64,000 nt of DNA from Nocardia asteroides (GCA_019930625.1 CP082844.1:7130001-7194000), one strand, 5' to 3'; shown: positions 28,484-38,721, counted from the first letter of the stretch. Made by a program: numbers and translations. Notes: a model not told the origin generated them from the sequence alone.

Positions 28484-29761
28484 ATGAGCACGCCGCAAAC
28501 TGTCTCCAACGCCGAGGAATACCTCCCCCGGGACACCGCCGATGTCGTTCGCACGGTACGGGATTCACGCGGCCGATCGGAACGGCTGATGGTGCGCGGT
28601 GGAGAGCTGCTCGACGAGGGGCTCACGCTGCCCGCCCAGCCGACCGTGGTGTCGCTGCGCCGGATGAATCAGGTGCTGGACATCAACCTGGGCCGGCGCA
28701 CCGTCCGGGTGCAGGCGGGCGCCAAACTGTCCGACATCGACCGCAGGCTCGGTGCGCACGGTCTGGGCCTGCCCGTCGTCGGCGACCACCGAGACATCAC
28801 CGCGGGCGGCTTCGCCTCGGTCGGCGGCGTCAGCGCGGCCTCGCACAAGCACGGCCTGTTCATCGACCAGATCGTCGATCTGGAGTACGTGGACACCGAC
28901 GGGCGCATCGGCACCTGCGGGCGCACCCACCACACCGAGCGCTTCGGGCGCATCCTCGGCGCGGGCGGGCGCGCCGGCATCATCACCGCGCTCACGCTGG
29001 ACGCGATCGAGATCGACAAGGACCGCACCTGGCTGACCACCGACGCCGACCGGTTCCTCGACTTCGACTCCTTCGTCGAACACGCCTACGCGGAGATCGC
29101 CCGGCCCGGCAACGCCGAGCTGCAAGTCGGCCGCTGGGTCGACACCGCGCCGCTGAAGGTGGCGCGTCCGGTCGGCACCGGCCACGTGCAGCTGGGCACC
29201 GTGCGCTTCGGACAGTGGTCGAGCCTGTACCCCACCGCGCCGACCCGAGGACTGCGCGCTCGGCGCGAGGTCGGGTCGCGGGCGCGGAAATCCCTCGGTG
29301 CCATCGCCTCCGCCGCACCCGGAAAGGCGGGCATGCCGGTGCGCAACGCGGCCGCCGGCGCGGTGTTGTTCGCGCCGAAGGTCCAGACCCTGCGCGATGC
29401 CGAATATCTGGCCGACACAGCCCTCAGCTCGTCCGAGCGTGGTCCCGCCTACCGGGTAGGCGTTTTCGCGCCCCTGTCGAGCTATACGTCGGTGTTCTAC
29501 CGCCTCCACGATCTGTTCGCCGGGCACCGGGAACGCACGGGCTGCTTCACCGTCATCTCGGCGATGACCTACGGCGTGCGCTCGCGCTACCTGCGCGCGG
29601 AATCCGCCGCCCGCGGCCTGCCCCCCGAAGACCACGGCCTGATCACCTTCACCTGCCGCCTGCGCCCCGCCGCACTGCCCTCCGAACTGCTGCGCGACAT
29701 CATGTCCGGAATCGAGGAGATCTGCCGCTCGGAGAACGCGCTGCGGTACGAGGCCGAATAG
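28484..29761 (+). CDS. FAD-binding oxidoreductase (VAO/PCMH family, DprE1-like layout)
   Basis: 425 residues. The PCMH-type FAD-binding domain occupies about 1-200: SLRRMNQVLDINLGRRTVRVQAGAKLSDI, then GLPVVGDHRDITAGGFASVGGVS, where FAD would sit. The C-terminal substrate domain is unlike well-studied members. The general layout resembles decaprenylphosphoryl-ribose oxidase and related FAD oxidases, but the active-site residues of DprE1 are not evident, so the substrate is left open. ATG 28484 begins MSTPQTVSNAEEYLPRD. It lies 52 bp after phoD in the same direction and is followed directly by repeat copy E. Confidence 0.8.
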   Translation: MSTPQTVSNAEEYLPRDTADVVRTVRDSRGRSERLMVRGGELLDEGLTLPAQPTVVSLRRMNQVLDINLGRRTVRVQAGAKLSDIDRRLGAHGLGLPVVGDHRDITAGGFASVGGVSAASHKHGLFIDQIVDLEYVDTDGRIGTCGRTHHTERFGRILGAGGRAGIITALTLDAIEIDKDRTWLTTDADRFLDFDSFVEHAYAEIARPGNAELQVGRWVDTAPLKVARPVGTGHVQLGTVRFGQWSSLYPTAPTRGLRARREVGSRARKSLGAIASAAPGKAGMPVRNAAAGAVLFAPKVQTLRDAEYLADTALSSSERGPAYRVGVFAPLSSYTSVFYRLHDLFAGHRERTGCFTVISAMTYGVRSRYLRAESAARGLPPEDHGLITFTCRLRPAALPSELLRDIMSGIEEICRSENALRYEAE

Positions 29762-29762
29762 T

Positions 29763-29936
29763 TTTTCCAGCGCCTTCGGCGCTGGGTGTTCGCGGCCCCC
29801 TTGTGGCTCGCGTCCGAGCGACCGCCGCTGGCGACTTCGTCGCGGACGCGGCGGCCGCTCGGACGCGAGCCGGGCCGCGAACGAACCGATGCTCGGTCTC
29901 GCTTCGCTCGAAACCGGGAGTTTAGCTGGTGTGGGC
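29763..29936 (-). repeat. Intergenic repeat family, copy E (near full length, inverted)
   Basis: On the minus strand it reads GTTTCGAGCGAAGCGAGACC, TTCGCGGCCCGGCTCGCGTC, GGCCGCCGCGTCCGCGACGA, CTCGGACGCGAGCC and AAGGGGGCCGCGAACACCC, ending in GCGCCGAAGGCGC. It abuts the FAD oxidoreductase stop. Its terminal hairpin (AGCGCC-TTCG-GGCGCT) plus the TTTTT before it may serve as a terminator. Confidence 0.85.
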
Positions 29937-29989
29937 GCGTTGGGCGGTGACGGCGCGACCTGAGAGTCGCCGTTGTCGGTGCTGGGGAT

Positions 29990-30092
29990 GTCCTTCCCGG
30001 ACGCGGCGGCCACTCGGACGCGAGCCGGGCCACGAACGGACAATGCTCGGTCTCGCTTCGCTCGGAACCTGTGGTTGAGCTGGTGTGGTTGC
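29990..30092 (-). repeat. Intergenic repeat family, copy F (left half, inverted)
   Basis: On the minus strand: ACCACACCAGCTC, GAGCGAAGCGAGACCGAGC, TTGTCCGTTCG, GGCTCGCGTCCGAGTGGCC, then it breaks off after GCCGCGTCC. It retains the left half only, complementary in extent to copy D. Confidence 0.8.
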
Positions 30093-30338
30093 GACCAGCG
30101 GTGAGCTCGCTACCTGAGCGCGCAGACGTGTGAACGGGTGGCAGCCTGCGGATTCGATCCAGACCGGCCCGCCGACCCGCGACCGCGAGCCAGGCCGCAC
30201 CGCGACCGTTCTCGAGGTGAGCGGCCGACCTACTCGGCTCGAGCGGCGGATCTCGGCTCTGTGCTTCTTCGGCACGGATGAGTCGCCGCGCACCCTGGTT
30301 GGGGTTGCGCACGCACGCTGCTGACCCGTGAAATACGA

Positions 30339-30376
30339 GCAGAGCGCCCCACCGGAATTCCGATGGGGCGCTCTGC
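30339..30376. terminator. Hairpin terminator downstream of ctaF
   Basis: A 13-bp stem, 30339-30351 with 30364-30376, extended inside by CGG/CCG around AATT. It begins 11 bp after the ctaF stop on the minus strand. Confidence 0.85.
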
Positions 30377-30387
30377 GAGTCTTCAGC

Positions 30388-30804
30388 TCAGTGCTTTTCC
30401 GGCCCGAGGTAGTACTCGAACACCAGACCGGCGGCGGCGGCCAGGACGCAGACGACGCCGATGCCGATCAGCCAGAACTGGAAGAACGCCAGGCCGAGAG
30501 CCGTCACCGAACCGGCGGCGGCCAAGGTGATCGGCCAGAAGCTGCCGGGCGAGAAGAAGCCCAGGTCACCGGCGCCGTCCACGATCTCGGCGTCCTCGTA
30601 GTCCTCCGGGCGCAGGTCGACACGACGTGCGACGAACCGGAAGTAGGTGCCGATGATCAGCGACAGGCCCGCGGTCAGCACGGTGGCCGTGGTGCCCGCC
30701 CACTCGACGCCGGTGCGCGACTGGCCGGTGAAGAAGCCGTAGACCACCGCCACGATGACGAAGAACACCGTGAGCAGTTCGAAAATCCGCGCTTCGATCT
30801 TCAT
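30388..30804 (-). CDS. ctaF: Cytochrome c oxidase subunit IV, actinobacterial type
   Basis: 138 residues with four hydrophobic helices: [50 protein letters not shown] and [16 protein letters not shown]. The short [10 protein letters not shown] loop is typical of Rv2199c-type CtaF, a small stabilising subunit of the aa3 oxidase in the bcc-aa3 supercomplex. It starts 14 bp after ctaC on the same strand; GAGG about 11 bases upstream is a modest ribosome-binding site. Confidence 0.93.
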   Translation of the reverse strand: MKIEARIFELLTVFFVIVAVVYGFFTGQSRTGVEWAGTTATVLTAGLSLIIGTYFRFVARRVDLRPEDYEDAEIVDGAGDLGFFSPGSFWPITLAAAGSVTALGLAFFQFWLIGIGVVCVLAAAAGLVFEYYLGPEKH

Positions 30805-30818
30805 GTCAGATCAAATCC

Positions 30819-31952
30819 TCACTTGCTCTCGGCCGAGGCCGCGCTCTTGACGTCGCGCCTGGTGTTGAACGGCGTGGTGGAGGTGGCGACGGGGGACTCG
30901 CCGATGGACTCGAGCGCCTCGGCGTTGGTCTTGCCCGCCTGGCGCGCGTCCAGGTACTTGGTGAACTTCTCCGGCGTAACCGCGCGGACCTCGAAGTTCA
31001 TCATCGAGTGGTAGGTGCCGCACATCTCGGCGCAGCGGCCGACGAACGCCCCCTCCTTCTCGATCTTCGTGATCTGGAAGACGTTGTCGGACTGGTTTTC
31101 CTTCGGGTTCGGCATCACGTCGCGCTTGAACAGGAACTCCGGCACCCAGAAGGCGTGGATCACGTCGGCGGCGGCGAGCTGGAACTCGATGACCTTGCCG
31201 GTCGGCAGCACCAGCACCGGGATCTCGCTGCTGGAGCCGATCGTCTCGACCTTGTCGTAGTGCAGGTAGGAGAGGATGTCGTTCTCCGGCTTGCCGTGCA
31301 CCGGGCCCGGCTGCGGGTGACCGTTCTTGGTCCGCTCCTCGTACTCGTCGAGCTGTTCCTGGCTCAGCGCCTCACGCGTGGTGTCGATGCCGTCGAACTT
31401 GTAGCCGTCCTTGAAGTCGACGTTGCGGTAGCCGAACTTCCAGTTCCACTGGAACGCGGTGACATCGACCGTGACATCGGGGTCGGCCACCTTCTCGTGC
31501 ACGTAGTTCTGCACGACCACGGTGAAGTAGAACAGCACCGCGATGATGACGAACGGGATCGCCGTGTAGGTCAGCTCCAGCGGCACGTTGTAGCCGGTCT
31601 GGCGCGGGAACTCCGGGGAGTCCGCCTTCTTGCGGTGGAAGGCGACGGTCCAGAAGGTCAGGCCCCAGACCAGCACGCCCATCGCCAGCGCGGCGACGAC
31701 CGACCAGGTCCACAGTTCCCGCATCCGGGTGGCCTGCGGCGTGACACCCGAGGGCCAGCCGAACCGCAGCCAGACATTGTCGATCGAGCAGCCCGAGACG
31801 AGCAGCGCGGTGATCCCCAAGGACACCGCCAGCCCGGCCCGCCGGAGGATGCGGCCCTGGGGACGGTAGGCCCGCGGAGCCGGCGGGGCGGGTGAATACC
31901 GCCGACCCCGGGCGGGTCGTGCCCCGATCTCTTCGCTCGCCTTGTGCGCCAC
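30819..31952 (-). CDS. ctaC: Cytochrome c oxidase subunit II (CuA-binding lipoprotein)
   Basis: 377 residues. An N-terminal membrane/signal segment ends at the lipobox LLVSGCS, so the mature protein is probably lipidated. Two transmembrane helices follow (about 75-100 and 120-145), and then the periplasmic cupredoxin domain with the CuA ligands in [18 protein letters not shown]. It receives electrons from QcrC. GTG 31952 is preferred because AGGAAGG lies seven bases upstream; GTG 31958 would be only one base from it. It forms an operon with ctaF and is divergent from asnB. Confidence 0.93.
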   Translation of the reverse strand: MAHKASEEIGARPARGRRYSPAPPAPRAYRPQGRILRRAGLAVSLGITALLVSGCSIDNVWLRFGWPSGVTPQATRMRELWTWSVVAALAMGVLVWGLTFWTVAFHRKKADSPEFPRQTGYNVPLELTYTAIPFVIIAVLFYFTVVVQNYVHEKVADPDVTVDVTAFQWNWKFGYRNVDFKDGYKFDGIDTTREALSQEQLDEYEERTKNGHPQPGPVHGKPENDILSYLHYDKVETIGSSSEIPVLVLPTGKVIEFQLAAADVIHAFWVPEFLFKRDVMPNPKENQSDNVFQITKIEKEGAFVGRCAEMCGTYHSMMNFEVRAVTPEKFTKYLDARQAGKTNAEALESIGESPVATSTTPFNTRRDVKSAASAESK

Positions 31953-32315
31953 GCTCACGCCTTCCTGGTCGCCACACATTTCGACAGTGCATCCTCAGGG
32001 CTGCGATCGGCCCCGACGATACGTTCAAAGCTCATTTCAGGGCACTCCCAGGGCCAGCGCGTTCGCGCGGGTCGCCTGAGAGAGACCTGAGTACTACGCA
32101 GCGTAGACCAAACGCGCCTCCCCTTTGTCGTCGGGTCGGCTTCGACATCCCACCAGGCGCGCACGGGTCACCGTCACCAGCGATTCCGGCCGGGACGTGA
32201 TGCGCACGACGCGCGGATCCCGTGGGTGCGGCATACTCGGACACTAGATTTCGTCCCCTTGCGTTCCATCCGGTGAACGCGTATCCCGACTGCGAGAAAT
32301 GAGGTTGCCGACGCC
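31953..32315. other. Divergent promoter region of ctaC and asnB
   Basis: 363 bp without a recognisable gene. It must carry the promoters of the ctaC-ctaF operon (minus) and asnB (plus). I saw no clear operator or structured leader. Confidence 0.45.
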
Positions 32316-34259
32316 GTGTGTGGACTGCTCGGATTCCTGGCATCTGACGAGGCGGCACCTGGCACGGTGGAGCAGGTCTACGAGGCCTTGCACTGCGTGC
32401 GTCACCGCGGCCCGGACGAGCGCGGTACCTGGCACGACGACCGCGTGATCTTCGGTTTCAACCGCCTGTCGATCATCGACATCGAGCACTCGCACCAGCC
32501 GCTGCGCTGGGGCCCGCCGGAGCAGCCCGAGCGCTACGCGCTCACCTTCAACGGCGAGATCTACAACTACCTGGAGCTGCGGGCGGAACTCACGGACGCG
32601 CACGCCGCCGAATTCCCCGACGGCAAGATCTTCCGGACCGAAGGCGACAGCGAGGCCATCGTCGCGGCGTTCCACTACTGGGGTCCGGAGGCGGTGCGGC
32701 GGCTGCGCGGCATGTTCGCCTTCGCGATCTGGGACACCGTGACCCAGGAGTTGTTCCTGGCCCGCGACCCGTTCGGCATCAAGCCGCTGTTCCTGGCCAC
32801 CGGGCCGGGCGGCACCGCCTTCGGCAGCGAGAAGAAGAGCCTGCTGGAACTGCTGCCCGCGCTGGGGTTGAGCGACGCGCTGGACCCGCGGGCGCTCGAG
32901 CACTACACGGTGCTGCAGTACGTGCCGGAACCGGAGACGCTGCACAAAGACGTGCGAAGGCTGGAATCGGGCAGTTACGCCACCGTGCGACCTGGCGCGG
33001 CTCCGGCCGTCACCCGCTACTTCACGCCGAGGTTCTCCGTGCGGCCGTTCACCTCCGGTTCGGCGGCGGCGCGCTACCGGGAGATCGCCGCGGCGCTCGA
33101 GGACTCCGTCGCCAAGCACATGCGCGCCGATGTGACGGTGGGCTCGTTCCTCTCCGGCGGCATCGACTCCACCGCGGTCGCCGCGCTGGCCATGCGGCAC
33201 AACCCGAAGCTGATCACCTTCACCACCGGGTTCGAGCGCGAGGGCTACTCGGAGGTGGACGTGGCCGCCGAGAGCGCCGAGGCGATCGGCGCGCGCCACA
33301 TCGTGAAGGTGGTCTCCCCCGCCGAGTTCGCCGAGGCGATCCCGGAGATCGTCTGGTACCTCGACGACCCGGTGGCCGATCCGGCGCTGGTCCCGCTGTA
33401 CTTCGTCGCCAAGGAGGCGCGCAAGCACGTCAAGGTGGTCCTCTCCGGTGAGGGCGCCGACGAACTGTTCGGCGGATACACCATCTACCGCGAGCCGTTG
33501 TCGCTGAAACCCTTCGAGAAGCTGCCCCGTGGCTTGCGCAGGCTGGCGGGCAAGCTGTCGGACCGTATTCCGGAGGGCACCAGGGGCAAGAGCCTGCTGC
33601 ATCGCGGTTCACTCACCTTGGAGGAGCGTTACTACGGCAACGCGCGCAGCTTCAACGACGCCCAACTGCGGGCCGTGCTGCGCGAGTTCCGGCCGGAGTG
33701 GACGCACCAGGACGTCACCGCGCCGCTGTATGCCCAGTCGCGTGGCTGGGACCCGGTGGCCCGGATGCAGCACCTGGACCTGTTCACCTGGCTGCGCGGC
33801 GACATCCTGGTCAAGGCCGACAAGATGACCATGGCCAACTCGCTGGAACTGCGCGTGCCGTTCCTGGACGCCGAGGTGCTGAAGGTCGCCGAGGGTCTGC
33901 CGTTCGACCAGAAGATCACCAAGGAGACCACGAAGTACGCGCTGCGTCAGGCGCTGGAGGGCATCGTGCCGCCGCACGTGCTGCACCGCGCCAAGCTCGG
34001 CTTCCCGGTTCCGCTGCGGCACTGGCTGCGCGGCACCGAACTCTACGACTGGGCGCAGCAGCAGATCGCCGAGTCGCAGACCGACCACCTGCTGAACAAG
34101 GCCGCGATCAGCGAGATGCTGGTCGCGCACCGGGCCGGGACCGCCGACCACAGCCGCAGGCTGTGGACGCTGCTGGTGTTCATGGTGTGGCACGGCATCT
34201 TCGTCGAGAACCGGATCAAGCCGGACATCCAGGAGCCGGTCTACCCCGTCTCGCTCTGA
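32316..34259 (+). CDS. asnB: Asparagine synthetase (glutamine-hydrolysing)
   Basis: 647 residues, close to Rv2201. The N-terminal class II glutamine amidotransferase domain begins MCGLLGFL, with Cys2 as the nucleophile after removal of the first Met; RHRGPDERG, FGFNRLSIID and FNGEIYNY bind glutamine. The C-terminal synthetase domain has the PP-loop SFLSGGIDST, then SGEGADELFGGY and LRVPFLD. It makes asparagine from aspartate with ATP; actinobacterial AsnB enzymes of this type may instead amidate cell-wall diaminopimelate, which cannot be ruled out. The start is GTG. It converges with adoK across a hairpin. Confidence 0.93.
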   Translation: MCGLLGFLASDEAAPGTVEQVYEALHCVRHRGPDERGTWHDDRVIFGFNRLSIIDIEHSHQPLRWGPPEQPERYALTFNGEIYNYLELRAELTDAHAAEFPDGKIFRTEGDSEAIVAAFHYWGPEAVRRLRGMFAFAIWDTVTQELFLARDPFGIKPLFLATGPGGTAFGSEKKSLLELLPALGLSDALDPRALEHYTVLQYVPEPETLHKDVRRLESGSYATVRPGAAPAVTRYFTPRFSVRPFTSGSAAARYREIAAALEDSVAKHMRADVTVGSFLSGGIDSTAVAALAMRHNPKLITFTTGFEREGYSEVDVAAESAEAIGARHIVKVVSPAEFAEAIPEIVWYLDDPVADPALVPLYFVAKEARKHVKVVLSGEGADELFGGYTIYREPLSLKPFEKLPRGLRRLAGKLSDRIPEGTRGKSLLHRGSLTLEERYYGNARSFNDAQLRAVLREFRPEWTHQDVTAPLYAQSRGWDPVARMQHLDLFTWLRGDILVKADKMTMANSLELRVPFLDAEVLKVAEGLPFDQKITKETTKYALRQALEGIVPPHVLHRAKLGFPVPLRHWLRGTELYDWAQQQIAESQTDHLLNKAAISEMLVAHRAGTADHSRRLWTLLVFMVWHGIFVENRIKPDIQEPVYPVSL

Positions 34260-34271
34260 CCCGGGAACAGA

Positions 34272-34306
34272 CGAAGGCGCGCACCCGGCTGGGGTGCGCG
34301 CCTTCG
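34272..34306. terminator. Bidirectional hairpin between asnB and adoK
   Basis: 14-bp perfect stem (34273-34286 with 34292-34305, extendable by one pair each side) and a 5-nt loop, lying between the two converging stops. Confidence 0.85.
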
Positions 34307-34320
34307 GCGTCTCTACAAGG

Positions 34321-35439
<1,119 letters not shown>

Positions 35440-35525
35440 TCAGGTTGGGTGTACTCGGCGAGTTACCCATGTCCTCGCGGCATCAGTCGTCGCGTTCGGC
35501 CACACTCACGCGCGGCCGCGGGCGC

Positions 35526-35876
35526 TCAGTTGAAGGAGTCGCCGCAGGCGCAGGAGCCGGTGGCGTTCGGGTTGTCGATGGTGAAGCCCTGCTTCTCGAT
35601 GGTGTCGACGAAGTCGATCGAGGCGCCCTGCACGTACGGCGCGCTCATCCGGTCGACGGCCAGCGTGACGCCACCGAAGTCGACGGTCAGGTCGCCGTCG
35701 AGCGAGCGGTCGTCGAAGAACAGCTGGTAGCGCAGGCCGGCACAACCACCCGGCTGCACCGCGATCCGCAGCGCCAGGTCGTCGCGACCCTCCTGGTCCA
35801 GCAGCGCCTTCGCCTTCGCGGCGGCGGCGTCGGTCAGAGTCACACCGTGGGTGGCGGTCTCGTTCTGCACAGTCAT
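35526..35876 (-). CDS. erpA: A-type iron-sulfur cluster insertion protein (HesB/IscA/ErpA)
   Basis: 116 residues. The three cluster-binding cysteines are present: one in QPGGCAGLRYQL and two in the C-terminal GSCACGDSFN. ErpA-type carriers deliver [Fe-S] clusters to apoproteins; lipA and the Rieske protein in this window would be plausible clients. ATG 35876 has GAGGAG upstream. It matches Rv2204c in sequence pattern and position and is divergent from the DUF3043 gene. Confidence 0.92.
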   Translation of the reverse strand: MTVQNETATHGVTLTDAAAAKAKALLDQEGRDDLALRIAVQPGGCAGLRYQLFFDDRSLDGDLTVDFGGVTLAVDRMSAPYVQGASIDFVDTIEKQGFTIDNPNATGSCACGDSFN

Positions 35877-36073
35877 GAACTCTCCTCGAGGAACCTTTGG
35901 TGAACCCGTGAACAGCGCACGGGTCGTGTCGGTCAACACCACTCGGCCGGCTGCTATTCCTCCATCTTGCCACCACCTGATCCGCTCTGACACGCAACCT
36001 CCGTGACCCCGCACACTCCCGGCGAATCGGACCGCATTTCTCGCCGCGACACCCATCGAATAGCCTGGTCGGT

Positions 36074-36745
36074 GTGAAATTGTTCCGTCGCGGCGAGTCC
36101 AGCACCACCGACGAGACCGCCGAATCGACGGTGGTCACGGACGGCGACTCGGCCGCGGGCACCACCCGCACGACAACCACGTCCACCGCGGGCAAGGGCC
36201 GCCCCACCCCGAAACGCCGTGAGGCGCAAGGCAAGCGCCGCGGCCCGGTAGCACCCGCTCCGCTCACCGCGAAGGAAGCTCGCGCCCGGCGCAAGGCCGC
36301 GCGGGGCACCAAGCAAGACCGCAAGGCCGCGGCCGCCAAACGGCGCGAAGCCGCCGCGGATCGCCGCGAGCGCATGCTCGCAGGCGAGGACAAGTACCTG
36401 CCGCATCGCGACCAAGGCCCGGTCCGGGCGTTCGTCCGGGACATCGTCGACGCCAGGCGCAACCTGGTCGGCCTGTTCATGCCGATGGCGCTGGTGCTGA
36501 TCCTGTCGATGTTCGTCGCGCCCGCGCTGCAGACCATCGTCACGCTCGCCATGCTGGTCATGATGCTGTTCATGGCCATCGAAGGCTTCTTGCTCGGGCG
36601 GGTCGTGAACAACCGGGTCAGGGAGCGTTTCCCGGAGACCACCGACATCGGGTACCGGCTCGGCTGGTACGCCTTCGTCCGCGCCTCCCAGATCCGCAAG
36701 ATGCGCGCTCCCAAGCCGCGCGTCAACCCGGGCGACGCTGTGTAG
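36074..36745 (+). CDS. DUF3043-type membrane protein (Rv2206 type)
   Basis: 223 residues. The N-terminal half is highly charged and rich in K/R/A (KEARARRKAARGTKQDRKAAAAKRREAAADRRERML), likely cytoplasmic and helical. Two adjacent hydrophobic helices follow (LVGLFMPMALVLILSMFVA and ALQTIVTLAMLVMMLFMAIEGFLL), then a basic tail RLGWYAFVRASQIRKMRAP. The function is unknown. The start GTG follows GGTC without an obvious ribosome-binding site. The stop is followed by TTTTTCCAGCGCCT, the same string as after the FAD oxidoreductase at 29762. Confidence 0.85.
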   Translation: MKLFRRGESSTTDETAESTVVTDGDSAAGTTRTTTTSTAGKGRPTPKRREAQGKRRGPVAPAPLTAKEARARRKAARGTKQDRKAAAAKRREAAADRRERMLAGEDKYLPHRDQGPVRAFVRDIVDARRNLVGLFMPMALVLILSMFVAPALQTIVTLAMLVMMLFMAIEGFLLGRVVNNRVRERFPETTDIGYRLGWYAFVRASQIRKMRAPKPRVNPGDAV

Positions 36746-36787
36746 TTTTTCCAGCGCCTGCGCGCGCATATGCGCGCGTGGGACTGG

Positions 36788-36949
36788 TCAGCGATGGTGG
36801 GCGCTTCGCCCCAGCATCGCCGTCAGCTCGGACCGTACGCGGTCGGCGTCGCGATCGATGACATCCGACGAGCCCGCGCGGCCGGTGCCGTAGGCGACGA
36901 GAGTGGCGAAAGCCACGATGACTGCCAGGGAGATGAGAAAAGTAACCAT
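36788..36949 (-). CDS. Small single-pass membrane protein (53 residues)
   Basis: ATG 36949 (minus) to TGA 36788. The peptide starts MVTFLISLAVIVAFATLVAY, one transmembrane helix, followed by a charged cytoplasmic tail (GSSDVIDRDADRVRSELTAM, ending GRSAHHR). Third codon positions are strongly GC, as in neighbouring genes, which supports real coding. No good ribosome-binding site is visible. It is divergent from the DJ-1/AraC regulator with 85 bp between, containing a 21-bp dyad, so it is a plausible regulatory target. No known family was recognised. Confidence 0.6.
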   Translation of the reverse strand: MVTFLISLAVIVAFATLVAYGTGRAGSSDVIDRDADRVRSELTAMLGRSAHHR

Positions 36950-36975
36950 GGCAGTAATTTTGCGGACGCTGCTTT

Positions 36976-36996
36976 AGTGCCGAAAGTGGCGGCACT
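36976..36996. promoter_or_regulatory. 21-bp dyad, candidate operator for the DJ-1/AraC regulator
   Basis: AGTGCCG-N7-CGGCACT, a perfect 7-bp inverted repeat with a 7-bp spacer, midway between the divergent small membrane protein and the regulator. An autoregulatory site is inferred. Confidence 0.5.
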
Positions 36997-37034
36997 GACA
37001 TTGTTCGTAAAGATACGGCCAGTAGACTGACCAC

Positions 37035-38003
37035 ATGCTGTCGAAGGTCGCCGTGGTGCTGTCCGACCGGATGGCCATGTTCGAGTTCGGCGTCGTCTGT
37101 GAGGTTTTCGGCCTCGACCGCACGGCCGACGGATTGCCCGCCTTCGATTTCCGGGTATGCGGGGCCGAGCCGGGCGTCCCGCTGCGCTCGACAACCCCCG
37201 GACTCACGGTCACACCCGAGTACGGGCTCGCGGAGTTGGCGGCGGCCGATCTGGTGGCCATTCCGGCCGCCGCCAGCGACAGCGGATTCGATCCGCGGGT
37301 CGTCACCGCCGTCCGCGACGCGGCGGCAGCCGGAGCGACGGTGCTCACCGTGTGTTCCGGCGTCTTCCTGGCCGGGGCGGCCGGGCTGCTCGACGGCCGC
37401 AAATGCACCACACACTGGCGTTATGTCGAAAAGCTCGCCGCCGAGTACCCCGCGGCGACCGTCGACCCGGACGTGCTGTTCGTCGACGAAGGGGATCTGA
37501 TCACCAGCGCGGGCACCGCCGCCGGAATCGACGCCTGCCTGCACCTGGTGCGGCGTGAGCTCGGCAGCGGCGTGGCCAACGCGATCGCGCGGCGCATGGT
37601 GGTCCCGCCGCAGCGCGACGGGGGGCAGCGCCAGTTCATCGAACGTCCCGTCGCCGCCTGTACCTCCGACAGTCTCATCCCGACCCTGGAGTGGATGAAC
37701 GAGCATCTCGACCTACCCCACACGGTCGAGAACCTGGCCATGCGCGCCAACATGTCCACCCGCACCTTCGCGCGCCGCTTCGCCGCCGAGACCGGGACCA
37801 CCCCGGTGAAATGGCTTACCAACCAGCGCGTACTGCTGGCCAAGCAACTCCTCGAGGAAACCGATCTCGGGCTGGAACGCATCGCCGCCCGCTCCGGCTT
37901 CGGCTCCGGCGCCCTCCTGCGCCACCACTTCCAACGTCTGGTCGGCATCGCCCCCACCGAATACCGGCGACGCTTCGGCCGAAGCCCGGAGACGTCCGCC
38001 TGA
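37035..38003 (+). CDS. GlxA-type transcriptional regulator: DJ-1/PfpI domain plus AraC DNA-binding domain
   Basis: 322 residues. Residues 1-190 form a DJ-1/PfpI-like domain with the nucleophile-elbow cysteine in VLTVCSGVFLAGAAGLLDG and conserved THWRY; it usually senses ligands rather than acting as a peptidase. Residues about 215-315 hold two AraC helix-turn-helix units (VENLAMRANMSTRTFARRFAAETG and LERIAARSGFGSGALLRHHFQRLVG). It is divergent from the 53-residue membrane protein, its most likely target. The inducer is unknown. Confidence 0.9.
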   Translation: MLSKVAVVLSDRMAMFEFGVVCEVFGLDRTADGLPAFDFRVCGAEPGVPLRSTTPGLTVTPEYGLAELAAADLVAIPAAASDSGFDPRVVTAVRDAAAAGATVLTVCSGVFLAGAAGLLDGRKCTTHWRYVEKLAAEYPAATVDPDVLFVDEGDLITSAGTAAGIDACLHLVRRELGSGVANAIARRMVVPPQRDGGQRQFIERPVAACTSDSLIPTLEWMNEHLDLPHTVENLAMRANMSTRTFARRFAAETGTTPVKWLTNQRVLLAKQLLEETDLGLERIAARSGFGSGALLRHHFQRLVGIAPTEYRRRFGRSPETSA

Positions 38004-38157
38004 TCGCGGAACGAGACATCGGTCCGCGCGCCTGGCTTCGTCGATGGTCGGCACGCCGCGCTGCTGCCGTGAGATGTGTGTCCGAATAGGGCACCGGGAG
38101 CGCGGCGTGGTTCCGGAGACGCGCGGCAGGCCGCCGTTCGATTGATACCGTGCACCC

Positions 38158-38721
38158 GTGTCAGACAGTCCCCCGTCGTCCGCGGCGCCGCGCAGCACCT
38201 TCGTCCTCGGGGGCGCGCGGTCCGGGAAGTCGGCGTTCGCCGAGGACCTCGCGGTCCAGGCGCGCGGCCCCGTGCGCTATCTCGCCACCGCGGTGCCCGA
38301 CCCCGCCGACCGTGATTTCGCCGAGCGCATCGCCAAGCACCGCGGCCGAAGGCCTGCGGGCTGGGCGACCGTCGAAAACGCCGATCCGGCGGAAATCCTC
38401 ACCGAACCCACGCCGCCCCGGCCACCCTTCACCCTGATCGATGACATCGGTACTTGGCTGACCGCCCGGATCGACGCGCGCGACGCCTGGAACGCCCCAC
38501 GGGGCACGATCTCGCCCGATACCGACGCACTGGTCGCGGCCGTCGCCGCCTACACCGGCGACCTCGTCATCGTCAGCCCCGAGGTGGGCATGGGCGTCAT
38601 TCCCGCCACACGCTCCGGCCGCCTCTTCCGCGACGAGATCGGCACCCTCAACCAGCGCCTGGCGCAAGTCTGCGACGAGGCATTCTTCGTCGTAGCAGGC
38701 CTCCCGCTCCGTCTCAAATAG
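38158..38721 (+). CDS. cobU: Adenosylcobinamide kinase/guanylyltransferase
   Basis: 187 residues. P-loop FVLGGARSGKSAFAED at the N-terminus, then LIDDIGTWLTA and VIVSPEVGMGVIPAT, the CobU signature, where GMP or phosphate is transferred to adenosylcobinamide in late cobalamin assembly. It heads cobU-cobT-cobS; the 213-bp gap to cobT holds a short direct repeat (CGTTCACGGACC at about 38727 and 38762) and no riboswitch that I recognise. GTG start. Confidence 0.9.
   Translation: MSDSPPSSAAPRSTFVLGGARSGKSAFAEDLAVQARGPVRYLATAVPDPADRDFAERIAKHRGRRPAGWATVENADPAEILTEPTPPRPPFTLIDDIGTWLTARIDARDAWNAPRGTISPDTDALVAAVAAYTGDLVIVSPEVGMGVIPATRSGRLFRDEIGTLNQRLAQVCDEAFFVVAGLPLRLK

Larger units (their letters stand above)
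29762..30387. other. Repeat-rich intergenic region
   Basis: 626 bp between the FAD oxidoreductase and ctaF with no convincing gene. It contains repeat copies E and F, both inverted relative to copies A-D, then about 240 bp without recognisable features, and the ctaF terminator at 30339-30376. Frames through the repeats encode characteristic pseudo-peptides but have no ribosome-binding sites. Confidence 0.6.

Noticed and set aside
29587..30312. Long minus-strand frames through the repeat region, with peptides such as RFRAKRDRA
   Set aside because: They are translations of the intergenic repeat copies; similar peptides arise at 3.5 and 13.7 kb in other frames, and there is no ribosome-binding site.
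31008..31895. Long plus-strand frame opposite ctaC
   Set aside because: Antisense shadow of the well-supported oxidase subunit II gene, rich in Val/Arg/His as expected for a shadow frame.
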